Notes: generated by a model not told the origin, from the letters alone. Shown: positions 1 to 10,288, counted from the first letter of the stretch. The stretch is 64,000 bases of DNA from Longimicrobium sp. (GCA_036387335.1 DASVTZ010000186.1:22708-86707); one strand, 5' to 3'. Numbers and translations are program-made.

Positions 1-1
1 C

Positions 2-1282
2 CAGGAACAGGGCGAGTTCTACCTGGACTACGGCGACTGGGACGTGCAGCTCACCCTTCCCGCGCAGTACCTGATCACGGCGACGGGCACGCTGCAGAAC
101 CCCGAGCAGGTGCTGGCGCCCGAGACGCGCGCGCGCCTCGCCCGCGCCATGCAGACGGACTCGGTGACGCACGTGGTGACGCGGGCGGACCTGGAGCGGT
201 CCACGCTCGCCGGCACCGGCGGCAAGGTGACCTGGCGCTTCCGGGCGGAGAACGTGCGCGACTTCGCCTTCGCCACCTCCAACCGCTACCTGTGGGACGT
301 CACCCGCGGCACCATCCCCACGGCCGGCGGCGGGACGCGCCACATCCCGGTGCACGCCATGTACAGGGCCGGCGCGCCGTTCTGGGACCGCGCGGTGCGC
401 CACGCGGACCAGTCGATCGAGTTCCTGAGCCGGCAGATGGTGCCGTACATCTACCCGCACATCAGCGTAAGCGAGGGGCCGATCTACGGGATGGAGTACC
501 CGATGCTCGTCTTCGTGGGGAAGCCGACCGGCCAGGAGGAGCGGCTGTACGAGGTGATCGCGCACGAGGTGGGGCACGAGTGGCTCCCCATGATGGTGGG
601 CCAGGACGAGGCCGCGTTCCCCTGGATGGACGAGGGGATCAACACCTACCAGGAGGCGCTGGCGTTCCACGACTACTATCCGCGCTCCAACCACTGGGCG
701 GACCCGCGCGCCGCCACGCTGGGGGCCAGCGGTCCCGCCGCCCGCCTGCAGCCGTTGATGACGCACGGCGACCAGCAGAACGCGGTGCTCTACGGCGTCA
801 CGGCCTACTACAAGCCGGGCCTCCTGATGCGCTCGCTGCAGGCGACGCTGGGCGACGACGTTTTCTTTCGCGGGATGCGCACCTACATGAACGAGTGGCA
901 GTTGAAGCACCCGTATCCGTGGGACTTCTTCAACACGATGGAGCGGGTGTCGGGGCGCGACCTCGACTGGTTCTGGTACCCGTACTTCTTTCGCAACGCG
1001 ACGTTCGACCAGGGGATCGCGGCGGTGTCGACGGGCGCGGACTCGGTGCGCGTCTCGGTGCGCGACTACGGCCAGGCGCCCGGCCCCACCTTCGTGACGG
1101 TGACGATGCGCGACGGCACCACCGCCCGCGCCACCATCCCGGTGGAGCGCTGGCTGCAGCCCTCCACCCGCCTGCAGACGGTCACGGTGCGGGTGAACGG
1201 CCCGGTTGCCCGCGTGGAGCTGGACCCGGAGCAGTACTTTCTGGACGTGAACCGGCGGAACAACGTGTGGGCTGGGAAGTAG
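2..1282 (+). CDS. M1 family metallopeptidase, C-terminal part (5' end outside window)
   Basis: The reading frame is open to the left edge, so only the last 426 residues are seen. A zinc-binding motif HEVGHEW is followed 18 residues later by the third ligand in WMDEGINTY, the HExxH-X18-E spacing of gluzincins of family M1. The upstream segment YGMEYPML corresponds to the family's GxMEN exopeptidase motif, with Tyr replacing the usual residues. The C-terminal third is beta-rich, as in M1 enzymes with a late beta domain. The enzyme probably removes N-terminal residues from peptides, and many bacterial homologues of this type are exported. The signal region is not visible. The first clear neighbour downstream is a histidine kinase after a repeat-filled gap of about 430 bp. 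Confidence 0.88.
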   Translation, partial: QEQGEFYLDYGDWDVQLTLPAQYLITATGTLQNPEQVLAPETRARLARAMQTDSVTHVVTRADLERSTLAGTGGKVTWRFRAENVRDFAFATSNRYLWDVTRGTIPTAGGGTRHIPVHAMYRAGAPFWDRAVRHADQSIEFLSRQMVPYIYPHISVSEGPIYGMEYPMLVFVGKPTGQEERLYEVIAHEVGHEWLPMMVGQDEAAFPWMDEGINTYQEALAFHDYYPRSNHWADPRAATLGASGPAARLQPLMTHGDQQNAVLYGVTAYYKPGLLMRSLQATLGDDVFFRGMRTYMNEWQLKHPYPWDFFNTMERVSGRDLDWFWYPYFFRNATFDQGIAAVSTGADSVRVSVRDYGQAPGPTFVTVTMRDGTTARATIPVERWLQPSTRLQTVTVRVNGPVARVELDPEQYFLDVNRRNNVWAGK

Positions 1283-1295
1283 GGGGCAGCCCGGG

Positions 1296-1620
1296 TTAGC
1301 CGGGGGCTGAAGCCCCCGGCTGGAACCACGCGAAGGCGGCTGAAGCCGGCTGGGGAACATGGCATTTGACCCGGGGTCCGCGAAGGCGGACTCCGGGTTT
1401 TTGCAGGTGGAGGATTCATGCGCTCCTGGAGCGGGCCTCCGCGTGTAGCCGGACACGGGCAGCCACGCGGGGCTGCCCCTACAGGGGTTCGGGCGCGGGG
1501 CGGCGGTTCCTGAAGGGAGCCCGGGGTAGGGGCGTTCGGGACGGGCCGAGATCTCGTCCGGGAGTCCGCGAAGGCGGACTTTGTGCTGTTGTTGCCGCGA
1601 GTTCACTCGCCTGGGCCAGT
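1296..1620. repeat. Mosaic of short hairpin modules (dispersed repeat, copy 1)
   Basis: This 430-bp gap holds no gene. It is a chain of small palindromes: a G-rich hairpin around CTGAAG (1300-1319), GGCGGCTGAAGCC (about 1335-1348), GTCCGCGAAGGCGGAC (1376-1391), a palindrome around ACGCG with arms GGGCAGCC/GGCTGCCC (1457-1478), and a second GTCCGC copy (1564-1579) followed by GCGAGTTCACTCGC. The same modules in the same order recur at 43731-44116, and a subset at 8609-8762. Nearly every loop contains GAA or its complement TTC. This looks like a compound REP-like element. Confidence 0.8.
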
Positions 1621-1718
1621 CCGGGCCAGCCCCCCCGGCCAGCCATCCGCCGCAAACATCCCTTTCGCGTCGTGGCGCCTGCCCCTATCCTTCGGGGACA
1701 CCTCTCGTACCCCACGGC

Positions 1719-3320
1719 ATGCCCCACCGCGACACCCTGCTGCGCATCTATGAGTGCGGAGAGCCCGATGCGGCGCTCCGCGAGCTTGCGCTCGCCCTGG
1801 CGGGGCCGGAGGCGCGCCGGCGGGCGTGGTGGGTGGGGGCAAAGGGCGAGCTCAAGGGCGCCGAGCCCGCGGCTTGCCCCCCGCCCCAGGAGGTGCTCCA
1901 GGGGGTGGCGCGCGGCGCGGAGAGCGTCACGCTGGCGGACGGGCGCGAAGTGCGCATCCTCCCCCTCCGCGAGGGGGGCGCGCTGGCGCTGGCCGCCACC
2001 GCGTGGGAGGGCGAGGGGTGGAGCGAGATCGCCGATGCGTTCGGGCGGGTGGCCGGGCGCGCGGACGAGCTGAGGCGCGCGGAGGAGGAGCGCGACGAGC
2101 TCCGCCAGCGCGCCGAGGAGAGCGAGGCGCTGCACGTGCTCGGCCTGGCCGCCAACCGTACGCTGGACCCCGACGAGGTGCTGGCGCTGGTGGCCCGCTT
2201 CGCCCGCGCGCTGCTGGGCGCCCACTACGTCACCGTCAACACGGCGGCGCTGGATGGGGCGCTGCGCACCACGGCGTCGGTGGGGCTGCGTGCGCACGAC
2301 GGCGAATCGGACGACCCCTTTGCGCTACGCGTGGCCGAGGCGGGGAAGCCGGTGGTGCTGGAGGGCGAAGAGGTCGACGCCGAGCCCTTCCACGCCGCCG
2401 AGGGGATGCAGGCGGGGGTGGGCGTGCCGCTCTCCCTCTTCGGCGAGACGTTCGGGGCGCTGGTGATCGGCTACCGGCGCGCCTACGAGCCCGCCCCGCG
2501 CGACGTGCGCCTGGCCCTGACGCTGGCGGGGCACGCGGCGGTCGCCATCGGCAACGCGCGCCTGCACCGCACGCTGGCCGAGCGCGGCGGCGAGCTGGAG
2601 CGCGCGAACGAGGAGCTGCGCTGGAGCACCGAGGCCAAGGAGCGCTTCTTCGCCTCCATGAGCCACGAGCTGCGCACACCGCTCAACTCCATCCTGGGCT
2701 ACCAGGACCTCCTGCTGGACGGCGTCGTGGGGCCCATTCCGGCGGGGGCGCGCTCGTTCCTGGAGCGGGCGCAGCGGGCCACGCGCTCGCTCCTCCTGCT
2801 GGTGAACGACGTGCTGGACCTCTCCAAGCTCGCCGCCGGCAAGATGGACCTCGTCTGCCACCCGGCACGCGTGCGCGCCATCGTGGACGAGGCGCTCGCC
2901 ACCGTCGAGCCGCTCGCCGTGGCGCAGGAGATCACCGTGGAGGTGGTGTCGGCCGATGCCGTTCCGCTGATCTCCACCGACTCGGACCGTGTACGCCAGA
3001 TCCTTCTGAACCTCCTCTCCAACGCGGTCAAGTTCACCGACCGCGGACGGATCACCGTGTCCATCGAGCCGGTGGCGGAGGGGGTGGAGGTGCACGTGGC
3101 GGACACGGGGCGCGGGATCGCGCCGGAGCACCAGGAGCGCATCTTCCACGAGTTCGAGCAGGTCCCGGGCTCCAGGGTGAGCGGCGGCACGGGGCTGGGG
3201 CTCCCCATCTCCCGCAAGCTGGCGCGGCTGCTGGGGGGCGAGCTGCGGGTGAAGAGCACGCCGGGCGAGGGCTCCGTCTTCACCCTGCGCCTTCCGCACG
3301 CGGTGCCGGCGGATGACTGA
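1719..3320 (+). CDS. Soluble GAF-domain sensor histidine kinase (cassette 1)
   Basis: The protein has 533 aa and no membrane segment or signal peptide. The first 140 residues are a poorly recognisable domain ending in a Glu/Arg-rich coiled coil. A GAF domain follows (about 145-290), then a HisKA dimerisation helix with phospho-acceptor His near residue 316 (MSHELRTPLNS). The HATPase_c domain has an N box (LLNLLSNAVKF), G1 (DTGRGI) and G2 (GTGLGLP). No receiver domain is attached and no response regulator lies nearby. The ATG at 1719 is chosen because the frame upstream lies in repeat DNA. Its last 8 bp overlap the start of the TPR gene (ATGACTGA), so the two are probably translationally coupled. 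A paralogue lies at 5293-6990. The GAF ligand cannot be told. Confidence 0.9.
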   Translation: MPHRDTLLRIYECGEPDAALRELALALAGPEARRRAWWVGAKGELKGAEPAACPPPQEVLQGVARGAESVTLADGREVRILPLREGGALALAATAWEGEGWSEIADAFGRVAGRADELRRAEEERDELRQRAEESEALHVLGLAANRTLDPDEVLALVARFARALLGAHYVTVNTAALDGALRTTASVGLRAHDGESDDPFALRVAEAGKPVVLEGEEVDAEPFHAAEGMQAGVGVPLSLFGETFGALVIGYRRAYEPAPRDVRLALTLAGHAAVAIGNARLHRTLAERGGELERANEELRWSTEAKERFFASMSHELRTPLNSILGYQDLLLDGVVGPIPAGARSFLERAQRATRSLLLLVNDVLDLSKLAAGKMDLVCHPARVRAIVDEALATVEPLAVAQEITVEVVSADAVPLISTDSDRVRQILLNLLSNAVKFTDRGRITVSIEPVAEGVEVHVADTGRGIAPEHQERIFHEFEQVPGSRVSGGTGLGLPISRKLARLLGGELRVKSTPGEGSVFTLRLPHAVPADD

Positions 3321-4359
3321 GGCGCTCTCCCCCGTCCGGCTCACGCAGCTCGCGTCGGACCAGGAGCGGCTGGGGCACTGGGACGAGGCGGCCGGGCTGT
3401 ACGCGCGCGCCTTCCGCGAATCGCTCCACTCCGGCGCGGTGGAGCACGCGTCCGATGCCCTGCGCGGGCAGGCGCGGGTGCGCAACCGCGAGCGGCGCTG
3501 GGACGAGGCGGAGGAGCTGGCCGAGCTGAGCCGCGAGATCGCGGAGCGGGCCGGGCTCGCGCGCGCCGCCGCCCGCGCCGTCAACGTCGTCGGCCTCATC
3601 CGCCACGCCCGCGGCGACTGGAGGGGGGCGCACGCCTTGTTCGCTCGCGCCCATGAGCTGGCGCTGGACCTGGGCGACGACGAGCTGGCCGGCTTCGCCC
3701 TCCAGAACACCGGGGTGATCGCCAACCTGATGGGCGACCTGCGCGAGGCGCGCACGCTGTACCTGGAGTGCATCGGCTCGTTCGTGCGCTCGGGGAGCAG
3801 CGCGAGCGCCGCGCTGGCGTACAACAACCTGGGGATGGTCTGCGGCGACCTGCACGAGTGGATGGAAGCGGAAATCTTTTACGCGCGCGGCATCGAGATC
3901 GCGGAGCGGATCGGCGACTCCCCCGCCCTCGCCTTTCTCCTGTCGAACCGCTCGCAGCCGCTGATCGAGGTGGGAGACACGGAAAGCGCTCTCGCATCGC
4001 TCAACCGCGCCGAAGAGATCGCCGCGAAGATCGGAGAACGGGGGGTGCTCTCCGACGTGGCGCGCTACCGGGGCGTGCTGGCGCTGCGCACGGGCGACGA
4101 GGCCGGCGCCGAGGAGTCGCTGAATCAGGCCCTGGATCTGGCCATGGGGCCCGGCCAGGAGGTGGAGCGCGCGGCCGCGCTCCGCGAGCTGGGGGAGCTC
4201 CACCGCAGGCGCGGGCACACGGCCCAAGCACGAAACGCGTTCACGGAAGCGCGCACTCTTTTCGCGGGGCTGGGCGCCGGGCGAGACGTCGCGGAGATCG
4301 ACAATCGCCTCGCGCGGCTTCGCGAATCAGAGCCAACCCTCCAGACCGTAGAGACTTAG
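3313..4359 (+). CDS. TPR-repeat protein partnered with histidine kinase (cassette 1)
   Basis: This cytosolic 348-aa protein is built almost wholly of tetratricopeptide-like helical pairs. Examples are the segments with GHWDEAAGLYARAF, GDLREARTLYLECI, YNNLGMVCGDL and GDEAGAEESLNQAL. There is no catalytic motif and no DNA-binding domain is evident. It starts inside the stop region of the preceding kinase. Its 348-aa paralogue (7572-8618) also belongs to a kinase cassette, sharing stretches such as YLECI and YNNLGMVC. The likely role is a protein-protein interaction scaffold or regulator working with the kinase in place of an encoded response regulator; that role is inference. Confidence 0.88.
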   Translation: MTEALSPVRLTQLASDQERLGHWDEAAGLYARAFRESLHSGAVEHASDALRGQARVRNRERRWDEAEELAELSREIAERAGLARAAARAVNVVGLIRHARGDWRGAHALFARAHELALDLGDDELAGFALQNTGVIANLMGDLREARTLYLECIGSFVRSGSSASAALAYNNLGMVCGDLHEWMEAEIFYARGIEIAERIGDSPALAFLLSNRSQPLIEVGDTESALASLNRAEEIAAKIGERGVLSDVARYRGVLALRTGDEAGAEESLNQALDLAMGPGQEVERAAALRELGELHRRRGHTAQARNAFTEARTLFAGLGAGRDVAEIDNRLARLRESEPTLQTVET

Positions 4360-4412
4360 CTTCTCACCCACCCCACCGTCCGTTTCCCGCCGTAGCACTT
4401 GGGCACACCTCC

Positions 4413-4421
4413 TGCTATACT
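4413..4421 (+). promoter_or_regulatory. Extended -10 promoter for small lipoprotein
   Basis: TGCTATACT is an extended -10 element (TG-N-TATACT). It lies about 40 bp before the ATG at 4462, and no good -35 is visible. A strong ribosome binding site AAGGAGGG (4450-4457) precedes the start codon. Confidence 0.45.
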
Positions 4422-4461
4422 GATTTTCACACGCAGGAAACGATGTACCAAGGAGGGCTCA

Positions 4462-4719
4462 ATGGTCCGTGGGACGCGCATTGCGATGGTGCTGGGGGCG
4501 GTGGTTCTTCTCGCCTCGGCATGTGGTACGGACGGGGAAACGCCGTTCTCGCCGGAAGCGAAGCCGGCGTTCGACGGACTTCCGACGGGCGGGAACGTGA
4601 CGGGCGGGGGGAGTACCGGACCGCAGTCCACCACGTCGTCGAGCACCACGTCCGGGACGACTGCGCCGGCCGACACCACCCTCACAGTGGGTCGCGGGCT
4701 CCCGACGGGCGGGAACTAG
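4462..4719 (+). CDS. Small Ser/Thr/Gly-rich lipoprotein (cassette 1)
   Basis: This 85-aa protein starts with a lipoprotein signal ending in LLASAC. A low-complexity mature part follows, rich in Gly, Ser and Thr, with the motif GLPTGGN occurring near the middle and again at the very C-terminus (a GLPTGGN-like repeat). The ATG at 4462 is chosen for the strong Shine-Dalgarno AAGGAGGG 4 bp upstream and for the signal peptide. An upstream in-frame ATG would place the hydrophobic stretch too far in. No known domain is recognised. It has its own promoter and a strong terminator. The equivalent gene in cassette 2 (7042-7554) is also a lipoprotein but is not obviously similar. Confidence 0.7.
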   Translation: MVRGTRIAMVLGAVVLLASACGTDGETPFSPEAKPAFDGLPTGGNVTGGGSTGPQSTTSSSTTSGTTAPADTTLTVGRGLPTGGN

Positions 4720-4742
4720 ACGGCACGGATTCGAAAACCGGC

Positions 4743-4777
4743 AAGAGGCCCGCGCACCAGCTGCGCGGGCCTCTTTT
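4743..4777 (+). terminator. Intrinsic terminator after small lipoprotein
   Basis: A perfect 13-bp stem (AAGAGGCCCGCGC pairing with GCGCGGGCCTCTT) with a 7-nt loop runs into a short T run. It ends the cassette 1 transcript. Confidence 0.9.
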
Positions 4778-4795
4778 GCGTGCGGGCGGGCGGGC

Positions 4796-5025
4796 CCCCT
4801 CGCCCGCTCGTCACCTCGCGGCCCCTCCCCCAAAACTGCCTGGGGGAGGGGCGGATGCGTGCATCCCCGCCCGTCGCGCGAACCTGTGCGGCGCACCCAT
4901 CCGCGATGTGCACCGAAAACCCGTAGGGGCGGACCTGCGTGTCCGCCCTCCCTCTCCCCCGCCGCGATCTCCGCGCATCACACAAAAACCCGTAGGGGCG
5001 GTCCCGCGTGGCCGCCCGTGCCCCG
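4796..5025. repeat. Gene-free gap with C-rich hairpin and two GTAGGGGC palindromes
   Basis: No gene is seen between 4720 and 5292. The left part has a CCCTCCCCC/GGGGGAGGGG hairpin (about 4824-4853). Two copies of a dispersed palindrome follow, beginning GTAGGGGCGG at 4923 and 4992 and ending in GTCCGCCC or GGCCGCCC. The same family recurs at 42918 and 49198, and inverted at 1450 and 43979. From 5030 to 5290 nothing recognisable was seen. Confidence 0.65.
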
Positions 5026-5292
5026 CCTCGCTCCGCCCTTCCGCCCCGCGCGCCGATACCTGGTGCGGCACTCGTGTCCCAGCGGCGCGCATGCACCCCG
5101 CAGCTTCCCGCCGCAAATTTACGCCCCGGCAAACAGCCGTGTCCGTCGCGGGAGCATAAATCCATCAGTAACGAACACTTGCGATCTACGCACCACCCGG
5201 AAACCGTGGCGTCGTCAAAGGGGCGAACACGGCACGGAACGTGTAGCCCCTCCAAACCGCCCGTCGGCAGATCCTCACACTCGGGTGGTACC

Positions 5293-6990
5293 ATGCTTTC
5301 CGCCCTAGCTCCACGCTCCACGCCCCCCCAAGAGGGGGACCTCCTCCGTGCCGCCCTTCGCGCCGGGTGCCAGGACGACCCCGAGAGCGCGCTCTGGACG
5401 CTCGCCGAGTCGCTCCACGACGCGCTCGGCCTCCACTGCGCGCTGTGGGTGGACGCGGACGCGGAGAGCGTCGCCGCCTATCCGAGCGGGATGGAGGCGG
5501 GGGCCGGGGTGCGCGGGGTAGCGGCCCAGGCCGTGGTCGCGGAGAGCTACTCCGCGCACTCGCTGGGGAGGGAGATGGAGACGCGCTTCCCTGGCGCCGA
5601 GATCCAGGTGCTCCCGCTGGCCAACTCCCAGGGCGCGCTCCTGCTGGCCGCCCCGGCGGGAGCGTTCGAGGATCCGGACGCGTGGGCGCCGCTGGCCGAG
5701 ACGCTGGCGACGGTGCGCGCGCGGCACACGCAGCTCGTGGAGGCGCGCGAGGAGTGCAGCCGCCTGCGCGAGCGCGCCGAAGAGACCGAGGCGCTCGACG
5801 TGCTGGGCCTCGCCGCCAACCGCACGCTCGATCCGGACGAGGTGGTGGGGCTGGTGGCGCGCTTCACCCGCACCCTGCTCGGCGCCGACTACGCCGTCGT
5901 CAGCACGGGAGAGGGCGGGCACCTGCGCGCCTGCGCGGGGGTGGGCATCCAGGCGGCGCTCCCCTCCCCCGAGGACGATCCGCTCGCCCGCTGCGTGGTG
6001 GAAGCCGGCAAGCCCGTGTACCTGGGCGACGGCGAGGAGCTGCGCGCGGACGACTTCACTCTGCACGCCACGGAGGGGATGCGGGCGGGGCTGGGCGTGC
6101 CGCTCTCCCTCTTCGGCGAGCACTTCGGCGCGCTGGTGATCGGCTACCGCGAGCCGTACCGCATCACCCGGCAGGACGCGCGGCTCGCCGTAACGCTGGC
6201 CCGCCACGCCGCCGTCGCCATCAGCAACGCGCAGCTCCACCGCGCCGTCGAAGAGCGCTCGCGCGAGCTGGAGGGCGCGTACGAGAAGCTGAGCGAGCTG
6301 TCGGCGGTGAAGGAGCGCTTCTTCAACATGGTGAGCCACGAGCTGCGCACCCCCATCAACTCCGTGAAGGGGTACGGCGACCTCCTGCTGCGCGGGGCGG
6401 CGGGCCCGCTTCCGGACCGGGCGAAGCTCTACCTGGAGAGGTCGCGGACCGCCACGCTGACCCTGATGGAGCTGATCAACGACCTGCTGGACTTCGCCAA
6501 GCTGGACGCGGGGCGGATGGAGGCGTCGCTGGAGCCCTGCCCCCTGCGCGAGCTGATGGATGCGTCCATCGCCGTGGCGGAGCCGCTCGCCAGCGCCCGC
6601 GGCCTGCGCCTCCGCTCCGAGCCGGGGGAGGGCGCGCCGGTCCTGCGCACCGACTCGAGGCGGGTGAAGCAGATCCTCACCAACCTCCTCTCCAACGCCA
6701 TCAAGTTCACGCCCGACGGCGAGGTGGTGCTCGCCGCGCGCGCGGATGGGGAGTGGATGGAGCTACGCGTCTCCGACACGGGGCGCGGCATCCCCGCCGA
6801 GCACCTGGACCGCATCTTCGAGGAGTTCCATCAGCTCCCCGGCTCGGAGGGGACGGGGCTGGGGCTCCCCATCTCGCGAAAGCTGGCGCGCCTGCTGGGC
6901 GGCGACCTGCGCGTGGAGAGCGAGGTGGGCGCCGGATCGACCTTCATCCTCCGCATCCCCGGCGTGCTCCCCCCGCGCCACGACGACTAG
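5293..6990 (+). CDS. Soluble GAF-domain sensor histidine kinase (cassette 2)
   Basis: This 565-aa protein is a paralogue of the kinase at 1719-3320 with the same layout: an N-terminal variable domain, a coiled coil with RERAEETEAL, a GAF domain (about 175-320), HisKA with the acceptor His near residue 348 (MVSHELRTPINS), and HATPase_c with N box LLSNAIKF, G1 DTGRGI and G2 GTGLGLP. The phrase LGLAANRTLDPDEV before the GAF domain is identical in both kinases. There is no membrane segment and no receiver domain. The ATG at 5293 follows a weak GGTGG. An earlier in-frame start would place about 95 residues over a repeat-bearing gap and is unlikely. The kinase is followed by a lipoprotein gene and then the paired TPR gene. 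Confidence 0.9.
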   Translation: MLSALAPRSTPPQEGDLLRAALRAGCQDDPESALWTLAESLHDALGLHCALWVDADAESVAAYPSGMEAGAGVRGVAAQAVVAESYSAHSLGREMETRFPGAEIQVLPLANSQGALLLAAPAGAFEDPDAWAPLAETLATVRARHTQLVEAREECSRLRERAEETEALDVLGLAANRTLDPDEVVGLVARFTRTLLGADYAVVSTGEGGHLRACAGVGIQAALPSPEDDPLARCVVEAGKPVYLGDGEELRADDFTLHATEGMRAGLGVPLSLFGEHFGALVIGYREPYRITRQDARLAVTLARHAAVAISNAQLHRAVEERSRELEGAYEKLSELSAVKERFFNMVSHELRTPINSVKGYGDLLLRGAAGPLPDRAKLYLERSRTATLTLMELINDLLDFAKLDAGRMEASLEPCPLRELMDASIAVAEPLASARGLRLRSEPGEGAPVLRTDSRRVKQILTNLLSNAIKFTPDGEVVLAARADGEWMELRVSDTGRGIPAEHLDRIFEEFHQLPGSEGTGLGLPISRKLARLLGGDLRVESEVGAGSTFILRIPGVLPPRHDD

Positions 6991-7041
6991 GACCCGCCCC
7001 GCGGGGCGCCTTCTCCTCCCCTTTTCCCACCGGATTCCACT

Positions 7042-7554
7042 ATGCGTACCCTTCATCGCGCCATTCTCGCCTCGCTGCTCCTCGCCGCGTGCAACGGGTC
7101 CAACAACCCCGTCGCCCGCGGCCCGTACATCGCCCAGTGCGCGAGCACCGCGGGGCCGGCCGGGACCGACTCCGTCGTCGCCAACGATGCGGGGAGCGCC
7201 ACGCTGCAGGTGCGCGGCGCCGCCGGACAGCACGTGCTGCAGGTGCCCGCGGGCGCGGCGCAGCCGGGGACGGTCTTCATCCTCACCGCGCTGCCGGCCC
7301 CGCGGGTGGGGGTGGAGGCGCACGTGCGCGGGCAGGAGAGCTACAGCTTCCTGAACGGCCGGCGCGCCACGCTCCGCATCAGCGCGCAGCAATGCACCCC
7401 GGAGGAATACGGGAGGCTGGCCTCTCCGACGATCCTGCGCCAGGAGCGCGACGGCTCGCTCAAAGCGGTTTCCAGCCTTCCCGTACAGGGCGAGCCGCGC
7501 GTCCTGACCGCCGAGCTCCCGTCCCTCAGCGGGTACCTGGTGGGATCCAACTGA
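7042..7554 (+). CDS. Lipoprotein of unknown function (cassette 2)
   Basis: This 170-aa protein carries a clear lipoprotein signal (MRTLHRAILASLLLAAC). The mature part is mostly beta-strand-like and contains stretches such as AGQHVLQVPAGAAQPGTVF and PSLSGYLVGSN, which suggest one or two immunoglobulin-like or ZU5-like beta domains. No domain name can be given with certainty. It lies 51 bp after the kinase and 17 bp before the TPR gene, so it probably shares their transcript. Confidence 0.72.
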   Translation: MRTLHRAILASLLLAACNGSNNPVARGPYIAQCASTAGPAGTDSVVANDAGSATLQVRGAAGQHVLQVPAGAAQPGTVFILTALPAPRVGVEAHVRGQESYSFLNGRRATLRISAQQCTPEEYGRLASPTILRQERDGSLKAVSSLPVQGEPRVLTAELPSLSGYLVGSN

Positions 7555-7571
7555 ACCGCGGGCGTAGCGTG

Positions 7572-8618
7572 ATGTCTGCCGTGGAAGTTCCGCAAGCGAT
7601 GTCCGAGCCCCTTTCCGCGCTGGCGGCGCGCGGCAAGGAGCTGGAGGTGGCCGGCCGGTGGAAGGAGGCGGACCGGCTGTACGCGGCCCTCTTCCGCCGC
7701 GCGCTGGCGGAGCGCGACCCCTCCGCCGCGGTGGACGCGCTGCGGCGGCAGGCCAGCGTGCGCGGCGGGCTCGGCAGCGTGGAGGAGGCCGAAGAGCTGG
7801 CGGAGCTGAGCTTCGAGATCGCGGAGCGCTGCGGCCTGGCGCGCGCGGCGGCCCGGGCCGTCAACGTTCGTGCGCTCCTCCTCTACACCCGCGAGGAGCT
7901 GCCCCGCGCCGCGGCGCTCTACCGCGATGCGCTGGCGCGTGCGCGCGCCGTGCGCGACGACGAGCTCACCGGGCTGGTGTGCCAGAACCTGGGGGTGATC
8001 GCCAACATCCACGGCGAGCTGGCCGAGGCGCGGGCGCTCTACCTGGAGTGCATCGCGTCCACCATCCGCTCCGGCGACCGCACCGCGGCGATGATGGCGT
8101 ACAACAACCTGGGGATGGTGTGCGCGGATCTGCGCGAGTGGCTGGAGGCGGAGCTGTACATGGACCGCGCGCTGGACGTGGCGGAGCGGATCGGGCACCG
8201 TCCCGCCGCCACGCGCCTGTACCTGAACCGCGCCGAGCCGCTGATCCAGATGGGCGAGCTGCGCCGCGCCCGCGCCACGCTGGACCGCGCCGAGGAGCTG
8301 GCGGGTCCGCTGGACGACCGCGGCACGCTGGCCGGGGTGCGCCGCTTCCGCGCCGTCATCGCGCGCCTGGAGGGCGACTTCGCCGCCGCGGACCGCGAGC
8401 TGGCCGATGCCGCCATGCTCGTGGCTGGCGAGGGCCACGAGCTGGAGCGCGCCGAGATCCTGGGCGCCATCGCCCGCCTGCGCTGGGAGCAGGGCCGCCG
8501 CGACGAGGCCCGCGACGCGCTGCACCGTGCCCGCGGCTGCTTCGCCGCCCTCGGCGCCGCCCGCGAGATCCGGCGGCTGGATGAGGTGCTGGAGGGGTGG
8601 GGGGAGCCCGGCGGTTGA
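7572..8618 (+). CDS. TPR-repeat protein partnered with histidine kinase (cassette 2)
   Basis: At 348 aa it is exactly the length of its paralogue at 3313-4359, and it shares matching TPR segments (AEELAELS.EIAER, LARAAARAVNV, AEARALYLECI, MAYNNLGMVCADL). The true start is the ATG at 7572, because upstream in the same frame the sequence is a shadow of the kinase gene. No enzymatic motif is seen. It is likely a scaffold or regulator for the cassette 2 kinase. The stop codon lies inside the first hairpin of a dispersed repeat (GCGGTTGAAACCGC), so the repeat supplies the last codons of the gene. Confidence 0.88.
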   Translation: MSAVEVPQAMSEPLSALAARGKELEVAGRWKEADRLYAALFRRALAERDPSAAVDALRRQASVRGGLGSVEEAEELAELSFEIAERCGLARAAARAVNVRALLLYTREELPRAAALYRDALARARAVRDDELTGLVCQNLGVIANIHGELAEARALYLECIASTIRSGDRTAAMMAYNNLGMVCADLREWLEAELYMDRALDVAERIGHRPAATRLYLNRAEPLIQMGELRRARATLDRAEELAGPLDDRGTLAGVRRFRAVIARLEGDFAAADRELADAAMLVAGEGHELERAEILGAIARLRWEQGRRDEARDALHRARGCFAALGAAREIRRLDEVLEGWGEPGG

Positions 8619-8762
8619 AACCGCTGCAACAACCGCGGGAAGCCTGCCTTCGCAGGCTCGGGGTGGGCGGGATTGGTGCGGGACGGCAATGGGTCGGCCC
8701 CGCCGCCGGGGGATGAATCCCCCGGCTGGAACTACGCGAAGACCGCTGAAGCGGTCTCGGGG
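8609..8762. repeat. Mosaic of short hairpin modules (copy 2, partial)
   Basis: The modules present are GCGGTTGAAACCGC, GCCTGCCTTCGCAGGC, a G-rich hairpin with GATGAATC at its centre, and GACCGCTGAAGCGGTC. The first two are matched almost base for base at 43736-43775. The element begins at the stop codon of the TPR gene. The whole gap 8619-8983 holds only repeats: this one, a C-rich/G-rich hairpin at about 8818-8876, and the element at 8886. Confidence 0.8.
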
Positions 8763-8885
8763 ACGCGGGTTGCGGTGCGCACCCTACGGGGCATCCGCGC
8801 GAACGCACGCGGAGTTCTCCCCCTCCCCCGCCCTGCGCCCCCGCAGGCGGGGGAGGGGGCCGGGGGGAGGGGGCCATGATCTCCG

Positions 8886-8973
8886 CCCCCTCTCTCGATG
8901 ACAGGAGGGCGGAGCCCTCTCCTGTTATCGGGAGAGGGGGCAGGCGAGTGTAACGAGCCGGGGGTGAGGGCCT
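8886..8973. repeat. Large hairpin repeat at the 3' end of a minus-strand gene (copy 1)
   Basis: CCCCTCTCTCGATGACAGGA pairs imperfectly with a segment containing CTGTTATCGGGAGAGGGGG to form a long hairpin. A tail with GAGTGTAACGAG and GGGGGTGAGGGCC follows. A second copy sits at 61419-61503. Both lie within about 13 bp of the stop codon of a minus-strand gene, so they may act as 3' processing or termination structures. Confidence 0.7.
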
Positions 8974-8983
8974 GGGTGAGGGC

Positions 8984-10282
<1,299 letters not shown>

Positions 10283-10288
10283 GGGGAG

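Noticed and set aside
5367..7571. Very long plus-strand frame that runs through the second kinase and lipoprotein region
   Set aside because: It is an alternate frame of high-G+C coding DNA. The real gene in this frame begins at the ATG at 7572, where TPR repeats start.
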